DNA of 64,000 nucleotides, taken from the NCBI RefSeq assembly GCF_035917995.1, contig NZ_CP109131.1, positions 868,001-932,000 of the forward strand. The letters run 5' to 3'. Made by a program: the position numbers and the translations under genes. The notes under the pieces were generated by a model. That model was not told the origin of the DNA. It saw only the letters and a program-made list of their open reading frames with translations, and searched no databases. This document shows positions 31,439 through 41,161 of this stretch, piece after piece (the stretch's first letter is position 1; the number at the start of each line of letters is the position of its first letter). Origin of the DNA: Streptosporangium sp. NBC_01755 (GTDB taxonomy: Bacteria > Actinomycetota > Actinomycetes > Streptosporangiales > Streptosporangiaceae).

Positions 31439-33456
31439 GAGAGCGACTCCGGGCGCTTCCACTCGCGGCCAAGGACATGCTGGTCCAGGAAGGCCATGAC
31501 GGTTTCGTACCAGACGATCGCGTTGCCCGGCTTGAGCACCCAGTGGTTCTCATCGGGAAAGTACAGGAACTTCGACTCCACGTCGGAGCGCTGCAGGTCC
31601 CACCAGAGCCGCAGCGCCTCGCCGATGGGGACCCGATAGTCCTTGTCACCGTGGACGACCAGCATCGGGGTGGAGATGTTCCCCAGCGACAGGTGCGGGG
31701 AGAGCTTCGCGTACAGCCCGGTGCCCGGGGCTCCGAACTCGCGCTGCCAGTACATGGACCCGTCGGTGGTGCCGGCGAACTGGTCGAGGTTCCAGAGCGA
31801 GGCATGGGTGACGATCGCGCTGAACCTGTCGGTGTGCCCGGCGACCCAGTTGGCCATGTAGCCGCCGAACGAGCCGCCCATGGCGGCGGTCCTGGTGGCG
31901 TCGACCTCGGGTAGCTCCAGCGCGGCGTCGGTGATCGACATCAGGTCGGCGTGGGTACGCGGGCCCCAGTTGGCCCAGCCGCGCCGGATCATCTCCGGCC
32001 CGTAACCTGTGGACATGCAGGGGTCGGGAAGCAGCACGGCGTAACCGTGCTGAGCCATGATCCAGGGGTTCCAGCGCCAGGACCAGTCGTTCCAGCTGCC
32101 GAGCGGGCCACCGTGGATCCACAGCAGGACCGGCGCGGGGTTCTTCGACGAGGCTCCCTCGGGCAGCGCCAGCCAGGCCCTGATCTCCACGCCGTCGTCG
32201 GCGGTCGCGGTCACCTCGGTGAGCGTTCCGGGCGGCTCCAGCTCGGGGGCGGGGGAGGGCAGCCTTTCGACGGTGCCGTCCGCGGCCACCCTGACCGGGG
32301 CCGCGGGCGCGTCCACCGCGCCGCGCAGCGCGTAGACGGTTCCGTCGGGCGCGACGTCGAGCGAGGCGTACGCGCCGTCGTCACCGGTGAGCCGCTCCGG
32401 CGCGGAGCCGTCGGCCGGGACCAGGAAGATCGGGCGGCGGCCACGATGGTCGGCGGCCACGAACAGCGAGCGGGAGTCGGGTGCCCAGACGATGTCGGAA
32501 GGCCAGAGCGCCCCGCCCGCCGGACGCCCCTCACCGGTGGCCAGATCGACGATCCACAGGGTGCTCTCGGGGATCTTGTCGATGTCGGCGTGGTTGCTCC
32601 GGACGCACGCGACCAGGCGTCCGTCGGGAGAGATCTTGACAGGCCCGCCGAAGTCGTGGCCGTTCTCGGCGGCGAGGACCCGCCGGGCACCGCCGTTGGT
32701 CGCCTCGATGGTGACCAGTTCGAAACGGAGCTCGCCGTGCGGCATTGAGACACCCCAGGTGGCCACGACCGTGGAGCCGTCCGGCGTCACGTCGTAGGCG
32801 CTGTGGCCGGCCAGTGCCTTGCCCGGCTGCGGGGTGAGGTCCCTGACCTCGGTCAGCCGTTCCTCCTCGCTCAGCGTGCCCGCGAACAGCCGGGGTTCGC
32901 CGGGGCCGAGGTCGTGATCCCAGTAACGCACCGGGTAGCTCTCGTGCAGGATCGCACTGATCCCCGCATCCTTGCGCGTCTTGCGCCGCTCGGCCTCCCC
33001 CGCCTCGTCGCCCGGGAGCACGTCGGAGCAGAAGACCACGGTCTGCCCGCCGATCGCGAACCCGGCGACACCCCCCGGCCTGGAGGCGATCTGCCGGGCC
33101 TCTCCTCCCGCCGCGGGCAGCAGCCAGAGCGCCGGAACCTCCTCATCCGCCTCCTTGACCGTCGGGTCGGGCCGGCGCGAGCCGAAGAGCAGATCACCAC
33201 GCTGGGTGAACTCGGCCCCGGCCTCACCCTTGACCGATCTGGTCAACCGGTGCGGCCGTCGGCCGTCCAGCGGGATTTCCCAAAGGGAGGTTCCGTAGGA
33301 TCTGCCATCGGGGTTGAGCGCCTGCACCACGCTGACCAGGCGCGTTCCATCGGGGGATAGCCGCAGGGATGCCACCCGCGGCACACCGACATAATCGCGG
33401 ATGTCGTTAAATGGGGTCACGGTTTCGAACCTACCCCGGCTGCCGTCTTCGGACAT
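31435..33456 (-). CDS. S9-family prolyl oligopeptidase-like peptidase
   Basis: 673 residues: an N-terminal seven-bladed beta-propeller (about 1-400; repeated SPDG/TPDG/APDG blade motifs) and a C-terminal alpha/beta hydrolase domain with nucleophile in GGSFGGYMANW, Asp in HGDKDYRVP and His in PDENHWVL. Cytoplasmic, no signal peptide. Acylaminoacyl-peptidase/DPP-like, cleaving short peptides. ATG 33456 with upstream GGGGG is preferred over GTG 33468. Coupled to suhB by a 4-bp overlap. Confidence 0.92.
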   Translation of the reverse strand: MSEDGSRGRFETVTPFNDIRDYVGVPRVASLRLSPDGTRLVSVVQALNPDGRSYGTSLWEIPLDGRRPHRLTRSVKGEAGAEFTQRGDLLFGSRRPDPTVKEADEEVPALWLLPAAGGEARQIASRPGGVAGFAIGGQTVVFCSDVLPGDEAGEAERRKTRKDAGISAILHESYPVRYWDHDLGPGEPRLFAGTLSEEERLTEVRDLTPQPGKALAGHSAYDVTPDGSTVVATWGVSMPHGELRFELVTIEATNGGARRVLAAENGHDFGGPVKISPDGRLVACVRSNHADIDKIPESTLWIVDLATGEGRPAGGALWPSDIVWAPDSRSLFVAADHRGRRPIFLVPADGSAPERLTGDDGAYASLDVAPDGTVYALRGAVDAPAAPVRVAADGTVERLPSPAPELEPPGTLTEVTATADDGVEIRAWLALPEGASSKNPAPVLLWIHGGPLGSWNDWSWRWNPWIMAQHGYAVLLPDPCMSTGYGPEMIRRGWANWGPRTHADLMSITDAALELPEVDATRTAAMGGSFGGYMANWVAGHTDRFSAIVTHASLWNLDQFAGTTDGSMYWQREFGAPGTGLYAKLSPHLSLGNISTPMLVVHGDKDYRVPIGEALRLWWDLQRSDVESKFLYFPDENHWVLKPGNAIVWYETVMAFLDQHVLGREWKRPESLS

Positions 33457-33540
33457 GCCCCCAAACACGCATCCACAAATGTTGTTGATGACGAACTACT
33501 CATGGTGACCATGCGAGAGAACGCCCCGGCATGCGGTTTG

Positions 33541-34512
33541 ATGAAGGCCATGGGGAATTACGACGCACTCCTCGTCGTCTCGTTCGGGGGACCCGAAAAA
33601 CCTGACGACGTGATGCCGTTCCTGGAGAACGTGGTGCGGGGCCGCGGGATCCCGCGCGAGCGGCTGCTGGAGGTCGAGGCGCACTACCGGCGCCTCGGCG
33701 GGGCCAGCCCGATCAACCAGCAGTGCCGCGACCTGATCGCGGCCGTGAAACCGACCGTCGACCTTCCGGTCTACTGGGGCAACCGCAACTGGCACCCCTA
33801 CCTGGAGGACACACTCCGCGAGATGGCGGGCGACGGTGTGCGCAGGGCAGCGGCCTTCGTCACCTCGGCCTACAGCTCGTACTCGAGCTGCCGGCAGTAC
33901 ATCGACGACATCGCGCTCGCCAGAGCCGCGGTCGAGGGCGCCCCCGAGGTGGTCAAGCTCCGGCACTACTTCGACCACCCGGGCTTCATCGCGGCGATGG
34001 CCGACCACACCCGCGAGGCGCTGGACCGGCTGCCCGACGGGCTCGGCGACTCCGCCCGGCTGGTCTTCACGGCGCACAGCATCCCGATCTCGATGGCCGA
34101 GACGGCCGGAGAGAGCGGCGGGGCGTACGAGGCGCAGCTGCGCCGCGCGGCCACGCTGGTCACCGCGGAGCTGGGCGGCGACAGGGCGTGGGACCTGGTC
34201 TGGCAGAGCCGGAGCGGCGCCCCTCACATCCCGTGGCTGGAGCCCGACGTCTGCGACCACCTGCTGGAGGTCGACGCCCAGGCGGTGGTGCTGGTGCCGA
34301 TCGGCTTCGTCTCCGACCACATGGAGGTCGTCTACGACCTCGACGTGGAGGCCGCGGAGACGGCGAGGAAGATCGGCCTGCCGCTGGTCAGGGCGGCCAC
34401 GGCCGGCACCCACCCCCGGTTCGTCTCGATGGTCGGGGAACTGCTCGCCGAGCCCGAACCCGTCGCGTGCTCGGCCACCTGCTGCCCGGCGCCACCGCGC
34501 CGCCGCGGGTAG
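33541..34512 (+). CDS. hemH: Ferrochelatase (coproporphyrin type)
   Basis: 323 residues. Inserts Fe2+ into a porphyrin; in actinobacteria the substrate is coproporphyrin III (CpfC). Key residues: the catalytic His in FTAHSIPISM and the Glu in PWLEPDV; early DALLVVSFGGPEKPDDVMPF is highly conserved. The C-terminal Cys-rich end (ACSATCCPAPP) together with earlier cysteines fits the [2Fe-2S] cluster of actinobacterial enzymes. The start is uncertain among 33502, 33541 and 33550. Monocistronic, between convergent and divergent neighbours. Confidence 0.92.
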   Translation: MKAMGNYDALLVVSFGGPEKPDDVMPFLENVVRGRGIPRERLLEVEAHYRRLGGASPINQQCRDLIAAVKPTVDLPVYWGNRNWHPYLEDTLREMAGDGVRRAAAFVTSAYSSYSSCRQYIDDIALARAAVEGAPEVVKLRHYFDHPGFIAAMADHTREALDRLPDGLGDSARLVFTAHSIPISMAETAGESGGAYEAQLRRAATLVTAELGGDRAWDLVWQSRSGAPHIPWLEPDVCDHLLEVDAQAVVLVPIGFVSDHMEVVYDLDVEAAETARKIGLPLVRAATAGTHPRFVSMVGELLAEPEPVACSATCCPAPPRRRG

Positions 34513-34527
34513 GGCGCGCGTGCGCCT

Positions 34528-36045
34528 TCAGGGGTAGGCGTCGGCATAGCCGCGGGAGATGGCCAGGACTTTGGAAACGTACGACCAGGAGTGGTTGTAG
34601 AACCAGATGGCCTTCTCCAGCTTCTTGCCGCCCTGGGCCGCCCCGTTCGCGCACAGGTAGTTGGCCGCCGAGGGGACCGCGTCGTAGGGGCTCCAGATGT
34701 CGGCGACGCCGTCGCCGTCGCCGTCCACGCCGTAGGCCTTCCAGGTGGCGGGCATGAACTGCATCGGGCCCTGCGCACCCGCCGAGGAGGGGCCGTTGTT
34801 GCGCCCGTGGGAGCTCTCCACCTGGCCGATCGCGGCCAGGACCGTCCAGGAGAGCCCCGGGCAGACCTCGGCCGACCTGCGGTAGAGCTCCAGGTAGCTG
34901 CCGGGTCTGCCGACCGTCACCCGGGCCGCCTTCGCGGTCGACCCGCCGGTGGTGGTCTTGCCCGCGGTGGTCTTGTCGGTGGTGGTCTTGCCCGCGGTGG
35001 TCTTGTCGGTGGTGGTCTTGTCGGTGGTGGTCTTGTCGGTGGTGGTCTTCGCCGTGGCGGCCGCACCGACGGCGACCACGTGGGAGCCCGGGCCGAGCAG
35101 CCTGCCCACCCGCGCCTTGAGAACGGCGGTGGCCTTCCGGGGCCCGTGCACGAGCAGCGCCACCCCCGGCAACAGGCCCAGCCGGCGGCCGGTCTCGGTG
35201 CCCACGATGCCGTCCACACCCGGCAGGCCGAAGGTGGCCGAGGCCGCTGCCCGTAGCCGGGGACCGTCGTCCACCTGGTACTCCGCGCCGAGGACCAGGC
35301 CCAGGCGGCGTGCCGCCGAGCTGTCGGCGACGAACTCGCCCCTGGCCAGGGCGCTCCACACGCCCTGCTGATCGGCGACGGCCCTGGGGGCCCACGCCCG
35401 GAAACGGTCGGGGTCGACCGCGATGAGGTTGAGCCCGACCCCGGACACCTTGACCGCCCCGCCGTCGAAGGAGTCGATCTTCTGGACGTACTTGAGCCGG
35501 GAGATGTCCTCCTTGGTCTGCTCGGTCAGCGTCGACGGTGATATGACCAGCAGCCGAGGCGGGGTGGAGGCGGGCCCTGGCCCCGCTGTCCCTACCGGGC
35601 CGGGGGCCGCTGTCCCTACCGGGCCGGGGGCCGCTGTCCCTACCGGGCCGGGGGCCGCTGTCCCTACCGGGCCGGGGGCCGCTGTCCCTACCGGGCCGGG
35701 GGCCGAGGACGGCCGCGAGGCCGGGTTCTCCGGGGCGGCCTCCCCGCCCACCGGGTTGTTCGGGCCGGGGCTCCCCCGGTCCGGGCTCGGCGGATCCGGA
35801 CTCCCGGGGTTTTCCGGGTTCGCCGCGTCTGCCGTGGCCGGCGGGACCGCCGTCCGGCCGACCACCGGCGCGAGCGCCGACAGGTCCCGGATGCGGGACT
35901 CCACGACGGCGTTCCCATCCGGGGCCGCGGGACGACCGCCGGTGATCACCGCGAGCGCGACTCCGCCGAGAGCGACAAGTGCGGTCAGAGCAACCACTAC
36001 TGGGACGAACACCCTCAACCCGGAAAGACGTGACACCGAGCTCAC
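34528..36045 (-). CDS. Secreted lytic transglycosylase with repeat linkers
   Basis: 505 residues: N-terminal membrane anchor/signal (VFVPVVVALTALVALGGVALA, residues 12-32), Pro-rich linker, five octapeptides GPVGTAAP (about residues 116-155), a central globular region (160-330), six pentapeptides of KTTTD/KTTAG type (about 335-365), and a C-terminal goose-lysozyme-like SLT domain with catalytic Glu in IGQVESSHGRNNG and AGAQGPMQFMPATW. It should cut peptidoglycan outside the membrane. The two linker tracts are almost perfect at DNA level (24-bp and 15-bp units), suggesting length variability. Confidence 0.88.
   Translation of the reverse strand: MSSVSRLSGLRVFVPVVVALTALVALGGVALAVITGGRPAAPDGNAVVESRIRDLSALAPVVGRTAVPPATADAANPENPGSPDPPSPDRGSPGPNNPVGGEAAPENPASRPSSAPGPVGTAAPGPVGTAAPGPVGTAAPGPVGTAAPGPVGTAGPGPASTPPRLLVISPSTLTEQTKEDISRLKYVQKIDSFDGGAVKVSGVGLNLIAVDPDRFRAWAPRAVADQQGVWSALARGEFVADSSAARRLGLVLGAEYQVDDGPRLRAAASATFGLPGVDGIVGTETGRRLGLLPGVALLVHGPRKATAVLKARVGRLLGPGSHVVAVGAAATAKTTTDKTTTDKTTTDKTTAGKTTTDKTTAGKTTTGGSTAKAARVTVGRPGSYLELYRRSAEVCPGLSWTVLAAIGQVESSHGRNNGPSSAGAQGPMQFMPATWKAYGVDGDGDGVADIWSPYDAVPSAANYLCANGAAQGGKKLEKAIWFYNHSWSYVSKVLAISRGYADAYP
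34952..35041. repeat. 15-bp coding tandem repeat, 6 units
   Basis: Units GTGGTCTTGTCGGTG or GTGGTCTTGCCCGCG (plus orientation) start at 34952, 34967, 34982, 34997, 35012 and 35027. They encode the KTTTD/KTTAG linker of the transglycosylase on the minus strand. Confidence 0.9.
35585..35704. repeat. 24-bp coding tandem repeat, 5 perfect units
   Basis: Five identical 24-bp units, each beginning GCTGTCCCTACCGG, start at 35585, 35609, 35633, 35657 and 35681. They encode GPVGTAAP octapeptides of the transglycosylase linker. Perfect identity including third positions indicates recent expansion or homogenisation. Confidence 0.92.
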
Positions 36046-36159
36046 GTTAGCCTCAACGGACCGCGTCGGGAGCCGTTGCCTGGAAAATCACTTGCCGAGG
36101 AGCGATTCCGTGCGGAATCGTCAGGATGTTTCACACGCATAGAGCATCAAGAGGTGTCA

Positions 36160-37356
36160 GTGGTCGGGCCGTACCGAGGGCTCTTCAGCACGCCCGGCGT
36201 CAAGGGTTTCGTCATCGCGGGATTCTTCGGGCGAATGCCCATGTCGATGCTCGGCATCGGCATCGTGCTGCTCATCGAGGCGCTCACCGACTCCTATGCG
36301 ACGGCGGGGGCGGTCGCGGCCACCGTCAGCGTCTCCTACGCCATCGCGGCTCCCCTGTCGGGGCGTCTGGTGGACAGGTTCGGCCAGGCCAGAATAGTCA
36401 TCCCGCTCACCCTGGCGCACGGCGCCACGCTGACCGGCATGATGCTCTGCGCCGAGTTCGGCGCCCCCCGGTGGACGCTCTTCGCCACCGGTGTGGCGGT
36501 CGGCGCGACCGCGCTCTCGCTCGGCTCGCTGGTGCGCGCCCGCTGGTCGCACCTGCTGGGCGGGACGGCGAGGCTGCACACGGCGTTCTCCTTCGAGTCG
36601 GTCGCCGACGAGGTCATCTTCGTCGCGGGCCCGGCGCTGGTCACTGCCCTGGCCACCATGATCAACCCGTACACGGGCCTGATCGTGGCTCTGGTCTGCA
36701 CGACCGTGGGCACCATCGCCTTCGGGTTGCAGCGTGGCACGGAGCCGCCCGTCCGCCCCAGGGAAGAGCGCTCGGGCACCCCGATCACCATCCCCGGCGT
36801 CGCCCTGATGTCATGCGCCTTCCTGGCGATGGGGGCGGTGTTCGGCTCGGTCGACCTGGTCACGGTGGCGTTCGCCGAGGAGGAGGGCGTCAAGGCCGCC
36901 GCCGGACTGCTGCTCGCCTCGTTCGCCGGCGGGAGCCTGGTCTCGGGGCTCTGGTACGGCGCGCGGCAATGGACCGTCTCGCTGCGCGGCAGGTTCATCG
37001 GCTCGCTCGCGGTGTTCGCCGTGGGCCTGACCCCGATCATGCTCATCGACGATGTCAGGGTCATGGCGGGCGCGCTCTTCCTGGCCGGGATGGCCATCTC
37101 CCCGACCGTCATCACCGGCTACAGCCTGACCGAGCGACTGGTCCCCGCCCACCTGCTCACCGAGGGCATGGCGTGGATCTCGACCTCGGTCGGATTCGGC
37201 GTGGCGATCGGCGCGTGGGCGGGCGGCAGGCTCACCGACGCGTTCGGCGCTTCCAACGCCTACGGGTTCTCCTTCGTCTGCGCCCTGCTGGCCGTGGCGA
37301 TCGGCGTCGGCGGCTCCGCCTGGCTGCGAACCCCTGTCGCCCGGCAACAATCATGA
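36160..37356 (+). CDS. MFS transporter
   Basis: 398 residues with twelve predicted membrane segments; the loop 2-3 motif reads GRLVDRFGQARIVIPL, the MFS motif A in the drug-efflux style. Exports small molecules by proton antiport, substrate unknown. GTG 36160 is chosen as AGAGG sits 5-6 nt upstream; the frame is open back to 36076 without a site. Divergent from the transglycosylase. Confidence 0.88.
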   Translation: MVGPYRGLFSTPGVKGFVIAGFFGRMPMSMLGIGIVLLIEALTDSYATAGAVAATVSVSYAIAAPLSGRLVDRFGQARIVIPLTLAHGATLTGMMLCAEFGAPRWTLFATGVAVGATALSLGSLVRARWSHLLGGTARLHTAFSFESVADEVIFVAGPALVTALATMINPYTGLIVALVCTTVGTIAFGLQRGTEPPVRPREERSGTPITIPGVALMSCAFLAMGAVFGSVDLVTVAFAEEEGVKAAAGLLLASFAGGSLVSGLWYGARQWTVSLRGRFIGSLAVFAVGLTPIMLIDDVRVMAGALFLAGMAISPTVITGYSLTERLVPAHLLTEGMAWISTSVGFGVAIGAWAGGRLTDAFGASNAYGFSFVCALLAVAIGVGGSAWLRTPVARQQS

Positions 37357-37481
37357 GTATTGTTCATATTTACTGGCGGAGCGAGTGACGAACCGGCGGT
37401 AACCCGCGTGTCGCGAGCGGGCGTCCCGGGGACGCCGTGCCCACGAGGCGTCCGGGTGACACCCGCAGGGCAGGAGTGAGC

Positions 37482-38795
37482 ATGGGCGAGACCTTCCGCA
37501 ACTGGGCGGGGAACCAGTCCGCCACCCCCGCGGAGGTCCGTACACCGTCCTCCGCCGAGGAGGTCTCGCGGGCGGTGCGCGATGCCGTCGCCTCGGGACG
37601 CCGGGTGCGGATGATCGGCACCGGGCACTCGTTCACCGCGGTCGCCCTGACCGACGGCGTCCTGCTGCGGCCGGACGCGCTGACCGGGATCCGCGAGGTG
37701 GGAGACGGCTGGGTGACGGCCGAGGCGGGGACGACGATCGGCGTGCTCAACGGGGAACTGCACCGCAGGGGTCTGGCCCTGGCCAACATGGGCGACATCG
37801 ACGCCCAGACGGTGGCCGGGGCCATCCAGACCGGCACCCACGGCACCGGCAGGGACATCGGCGGGCTGGCCGACCAGGTAGTGGCGCTGGAGATGGTGCT
37901 CGCCGACGGCGAGATCGTCACGGTCCGCGGCGACGGCGAGGGGAAGATCCGCGGGATGGCCGAGCAGGACCTGTTCGACGCGGCCAGGGTGGGCCTGGGC
38001 GCGCTCGGCGTGGTGACCGCGGTGACCTTCCGGGTGGAGCCCTCCTTCCTGCTGCGCAGCGTCCGGGGGCCGATGGCACTGTCCTCGATCCTGGACTCCC
38101 TCGACTCCCTCGTCGCCGGCAACGAGCACTTCGACTTCTTCTGGATGCCGCACACGGACACCTGCCTGACCAAGCGCAACAACCGCAGCCCCGGCCCGGC
38201 CCGGCCGCCGAGCGCGTTCAGGCACTGGCTCGACAACCACTTCGTGGAGAACACCCTGTTCGGCGCGGTGTGCGGCATCGGTGGCCGCCACCCGGGCGCC
38301 ATCCCCCGGCTCAACGCGCTCTCGGCCGCGACGTTGTCGGCCTCGACCCACACCGACGCCTCGCATCGGATCTTCACGAGCGTGCGCCAGGTGCGCTTCC
38401 TGGAGATGGAGTACGCCATCGCGCGTGAGCACCTCGGTCAGGCCCTCCACGAGGTCCGCGACCTGCTGGAGGCAACGGACTGGAAGATCAGCTTCCCGAT
38501 CGAGGTGCGGGTCACCCCCGCCTCGGACGCCTGGCTGTCCACCGCCTACGGCAGGGACTCGGCCTACATCGCCTGCCACGTCTACCGGCCGACACCGAAC
38601 CCCGCCTACTTCGAAGGCGTTGAGGAGATCATGACGAGGATGGGTGGCCGCCCGCACTGGGGCAAGCTGCACACCCGCGACGCGGCCTACCTGACGGCGG
38701 TCTATCCCCGGTTCGCCGACTTCCTGGCGGTACGGGACGTCCTCGACCCCGGACGCGCCTTCGGCAACGAGTATCTCGACACCGTCCTGAGGTGA
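37482..38795 (+). CDS. D-arabinono-1,4-lactone oxidase family FAD oxidase
   Basis: 437 residues of the VAO flavoprotein fold: N-terminal FAD-binding domain (about 15-180), with GTGHSFT carrying the His that covalently holds FAD in aldonolactone oxidases, TGTHGTG, and an ALO C-terminal domain with the active-site PHWGK motif (RPHWGKLH). Oxidises a sugar lactone or alditol with O2. ATG 37482 follows GGAGTGAGC. Lone gene between an MFS gene and the sepH leader. The plant-type use in vitamin C synthesis should not be assumed. Confidence 0.9.
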   Translation: MGETFRNWAGNQSATPAEVRTPSSAEEVSRAVRDAVASGRRVRMIGTGHSFTAVALTDGVLLRPDALTGIREVGDGWVTAEAGTTIGVLNGELHRRGLALANMGDIDAQTVAGAIQTGTHGTGRDIGGLADQVVALEMVLADGEIVTVRGDGEGKIRGMAEQDLFDAARVGLGALGVVTAVTFRVEPSFLLRSVRGPMALSSILDSLDSLVAGNEHFDFFWMPHTDTCLTKRNNRSPGPARPPSAFRHWLDNHFVENTLFGAVCGIGGRHPGAIPRLNALSAATLSASTHTDASHRIFTSVRQVRFLEMEYAIAREHLGQALHEVRDLLEATDWKISFPIEVRVTPASDAWLSTAYGRDSAYIACHVYRPTPNPAYFEGVEEIMTRMGGRPHWGKLHTRDAAYLTAVYPRFADFLAVRDVLDPGRAFGNEYLDTVLR

Positions 38796-39210
38796 AGGAC
38801 CCCCGCCCCCGCCGCCCGTTCCCCCGATTCGGTCGCTTCTCACAAGCTTTCGGTAAAGGGTGGCGCAAAGGCTCGCTCGAAGAGTGACGCGTCCGCGTGT
38901 CCCGTCGTTCCCCCGGCGTGTGCGACGGGCAGATTCGCAGACACCCGCGCCGCTCGACCCCGAGGGAGTCCGCTGGAGATGACCTTCTCCCGCCGTCCAT
39001 GCCAGCCGCCGCCGCGATCCGTCGTCACGGACCGCGACGACCGCCCCCCGCACAACGCCGCGATCGCGACGTCCCCTCCCCGGATCGGCGGACCGGCCTC
39101 ACCGCCATCTCCCGGTTCTTGGTGGAAGTCCGCAGCGGTTCACGGAGTTATCCGTGAGAATCCCTTGAGGATCCCGAAGTTGCTGCTCCAGACCGGTGCC
39201 CTGTAATTAG
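38796..39210. other. Long intergenic leader before sepH
   Basis: 415 bp with no supported gene. It turns AT-richer at its right end (CTGTAATTAGATGAATG), where the sepH promoter and the CRP-type site (39225) lie. I see no riboswitch core. Confidence 0.5.
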
Positions 39211-39224
39211 ATGAATGGAGCAAA

Positions 39225-39240
39225 TGTGACCGGCGTCACA
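39225..39240. promoter_or_regulatory. CRP/FNR-type binding site upstream of sepH
   Basis: TGTGACCGGCGTCACA exactly fits the cAMP-receptor-protein consensus TGTGA-N6-TCACA. It is 127 bp before the sepH ATG. Actinobacterial Crp homologues recognise this consensus, so sepH may answer to cAMP or a related Crp-family signal. Confidence 0.6.
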
Positions 39241-39366
39241 TCGCTGCGAGCCCCATCCAGGAAGGCGATGTTCGGACATGCCGGGTACGGTGCTGGCAGG
39301 CAACCGGCACACGCGAGAGACTCAAGGGTCCGGGGGAAGATTGAGCACGACGACGAAGGGACTCGC

Positions 39367-41106
39367 ATGCAGGAGCTCCGACTCGTCGCGGTGAGTGAGG
39401 ACGGAACCTATCTCGTGCTGGCGACAGCCGGCCGGGGTACCCGGTTCACGCTGCCCGTCGACGACCGGCTCCGTGCTGCCGTCCGCGGCAACTTCTCCCG
39501 TCTCGGCCAGTACGAGATCGAAGTGGAGAGTCCGTTGCGCCCCAAGGAGATCCAGGCCCGGATCCGTGCCGGCGAGACCGCGGAGGAGATCGCCAATACG
39601 GCGGGCATCCCGGTCGAGCGCGTGCGGTGGTTCGAGGGCCCCGTGCTCCAGGAACGTGAGTACATGGCACAGCAGGCGCAGCGCTGCGCCGTACGCCTGC
39701 CCGGCGACTCCGCTCCCGGTCCCACTCTCGGCGACCTGGTCGCCGAGCGGCTGACCCGCCGCGGCGTACCCGCCGACGAGATCGAGTGGGACTCCGCCAA
39801 GCGGGACGACAACATGTGGCGCATCAAGCTCGGGTTCGTGTGGAACGGTCACACGCGCAACGCCGAGTGGCTCTTCGACCCGCGCCGGCGCCACATCACG
39901 CCCCACGACGACGAGGCCCTGCGCCTGTCCAGCGGCGAGGACGTCAACCCGGTCGAGGACACCACGGTCACGCCGTTCGTGCCGCGCGTGGCCAAACTCG
40001 CTCCGGTGCCGCCGCTGGCACCCGAACCGCCGAACCAGCAGCCGGTCGCGTTCCCATCGGTCCTGCGGCACGAGCCCGCGGCCCAGCACCGGCCCGCCTA
40101 TCAGCAGCCGCCCATGCCGCCGCTCCCCGCCGGATACGAGGCCCCGAGGGTGTCGGTGCCGCCGCTGCGCGCTCCCGACCCGGCCGGATACCAGCCTGGC
40201 AGGATCCCGGAGCCCACCGTTCCGGCGGCCGAGGACTCCGATCCCGCCGCGTGGATCAGGCCTCCGGAGCCGGTGTCGCCGGAGCCCGTCACCGTGCACG
40301 AGCCGCTCCCCTCCCCGGAGCCGGAGCCCGCGGCACCCGCCGCGCCGCAACCCGTTGCCGCTGTCCAGCCACCGGTGACGGCGGCCGGGCCGTCTTGGGA
40401 GTCGTCTCCGGTCGGGCCGCCCTCGGCCGGCGCACCGGAGCCGGCGCCCGCCACGGCGCGGGAACCGGTCACCGGATCCGGCGTGCCCGAGCAGGTCGCC
40501 ACCGAGCCGGCTCTCGCGCACGTGCCGGCCGCCCCCCCGGAGCCGATGGCCGCCGTGGCCACGGCCGAACCCGTGGCCACGGAGGTCGCGAAGGCACCGG
40601 AGGTCACGAAGACACCGGAGGTCACGAAGGCTCACAAGGGGGCTGAGGTTTTCGAGGTCGCCGAGGTTTCGGAACCCTCCCGGCCCACCGCCGCACCCCC
40701 ACCGGAGCCGGTCCCGGCCGCCGTCCTGTCCAAGCCCGCCGAGCAGCGGTCCACCCCGGGCGGGAAGGCGGCAGAGCAGCGAGACTCCACGAAAGCGGAG
40801 AACGGCACCGCTGCGAAGGAGACCCCCGCGCCGGAGACCGAACCAGCCCAGGAGGGCTCGATAGCTGTACCGGCGGCGCGCGTCAGCGTGGACGAGCGGG
40901 CCAAGGCCGAGCCGGGCAGGCAAGAGACACAGGGGGACACGGGGGCCATGCAGGAGACCAAGGTCGACAAGCCCGCGGCGGAGAAGCCCGCGGAGCCGCC
41001 GAAGCCGGCACCGGCTCCGGCGCGACCTGCCAAGAAGTCCCGAGGGCGGCGCGCGTCCGTGCCCACCTGGGACGAGATCATGTTCGGCGCTCGCCGCCAG
41101 GACTGA
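39367..41106 (+). CDS. sepH: SepH, cell-division regulator of FtsZ
   Basis: 579 residues. The N-terminal DUF3071 domain (about 1-200) has the HTH-like LRPKEIQARIRAGETAEEIA and the region through FVWNGHTRNAEWLFDPRRRH; a very long Pro/Ala/Glu-rich disordered part follows (about 205-555), then the conserved SepH C-terminal motif SVPTWDEIMFGARRQD. In Streptomyces and Mycobacterium SepH stimulates FtsZ assembly at division sites. ATG 39367 is set by GAAGG upstream and the conserved MQELRLVAVSEDGTYL start; the frame is open to 39211. Short repeats (EVTKTPEVTK) occur in the linker. Confidence 0.95.
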   Translation: MQELRLVAVSEDGTYLVLATAGRGTRFTLPVDDRLRAAVRGNFSRLGQYEIEVESPLRPKEIQARIRAGETAEEIANTAGIPVERVRWFEGPVLQEREYMAQQAQRCAVRLPGDSAPGPTLGDLVAERLTRRGVPADEIEWDSAKRDDNMWRIKLGFVWNGHTRNAEWLFDPRRRHITPHDDEALRLSSGEDVNPVEDTTVTPFVPRVAKLAPVPPLAPEPPNQQPVAFPSVLRHEPAAQHRPAYQQPPMPPLPAGYEAPRVSVPPLRAPDPAGYQPGRIPEPTVPAAEDSDPAAWIRPPEPVSPEPVTVHEPLPSPEPEPAAPAAPQPVAAVQPPVTAAGPSWESSPVGPPSAGAPEPAPATAREPVTGSGVPEQVATEPALAHVPAAPPEPMAAVATAEPVATEVAKAPEVTKTPEVTKAHKGAEVFEVAEVSEPSRPTAAPPPEPVPAAVLSKPAEQRSTPGGKAAEQRDSTKAENGTAAKETPAPETEPAQEGSIAVPAARVSVDERAKAEPGRQETQGDTGAMQETKVDKPAAEKPAEPPKPAPAPARPAKKSRGRRASVPTWDEIMFGARRQD

Positions 41107-41161
41107 CCCGCACCGCGTCAGGCGGGGGTGACCGGAACACCGGCCCCCCGCTTCACGGATG

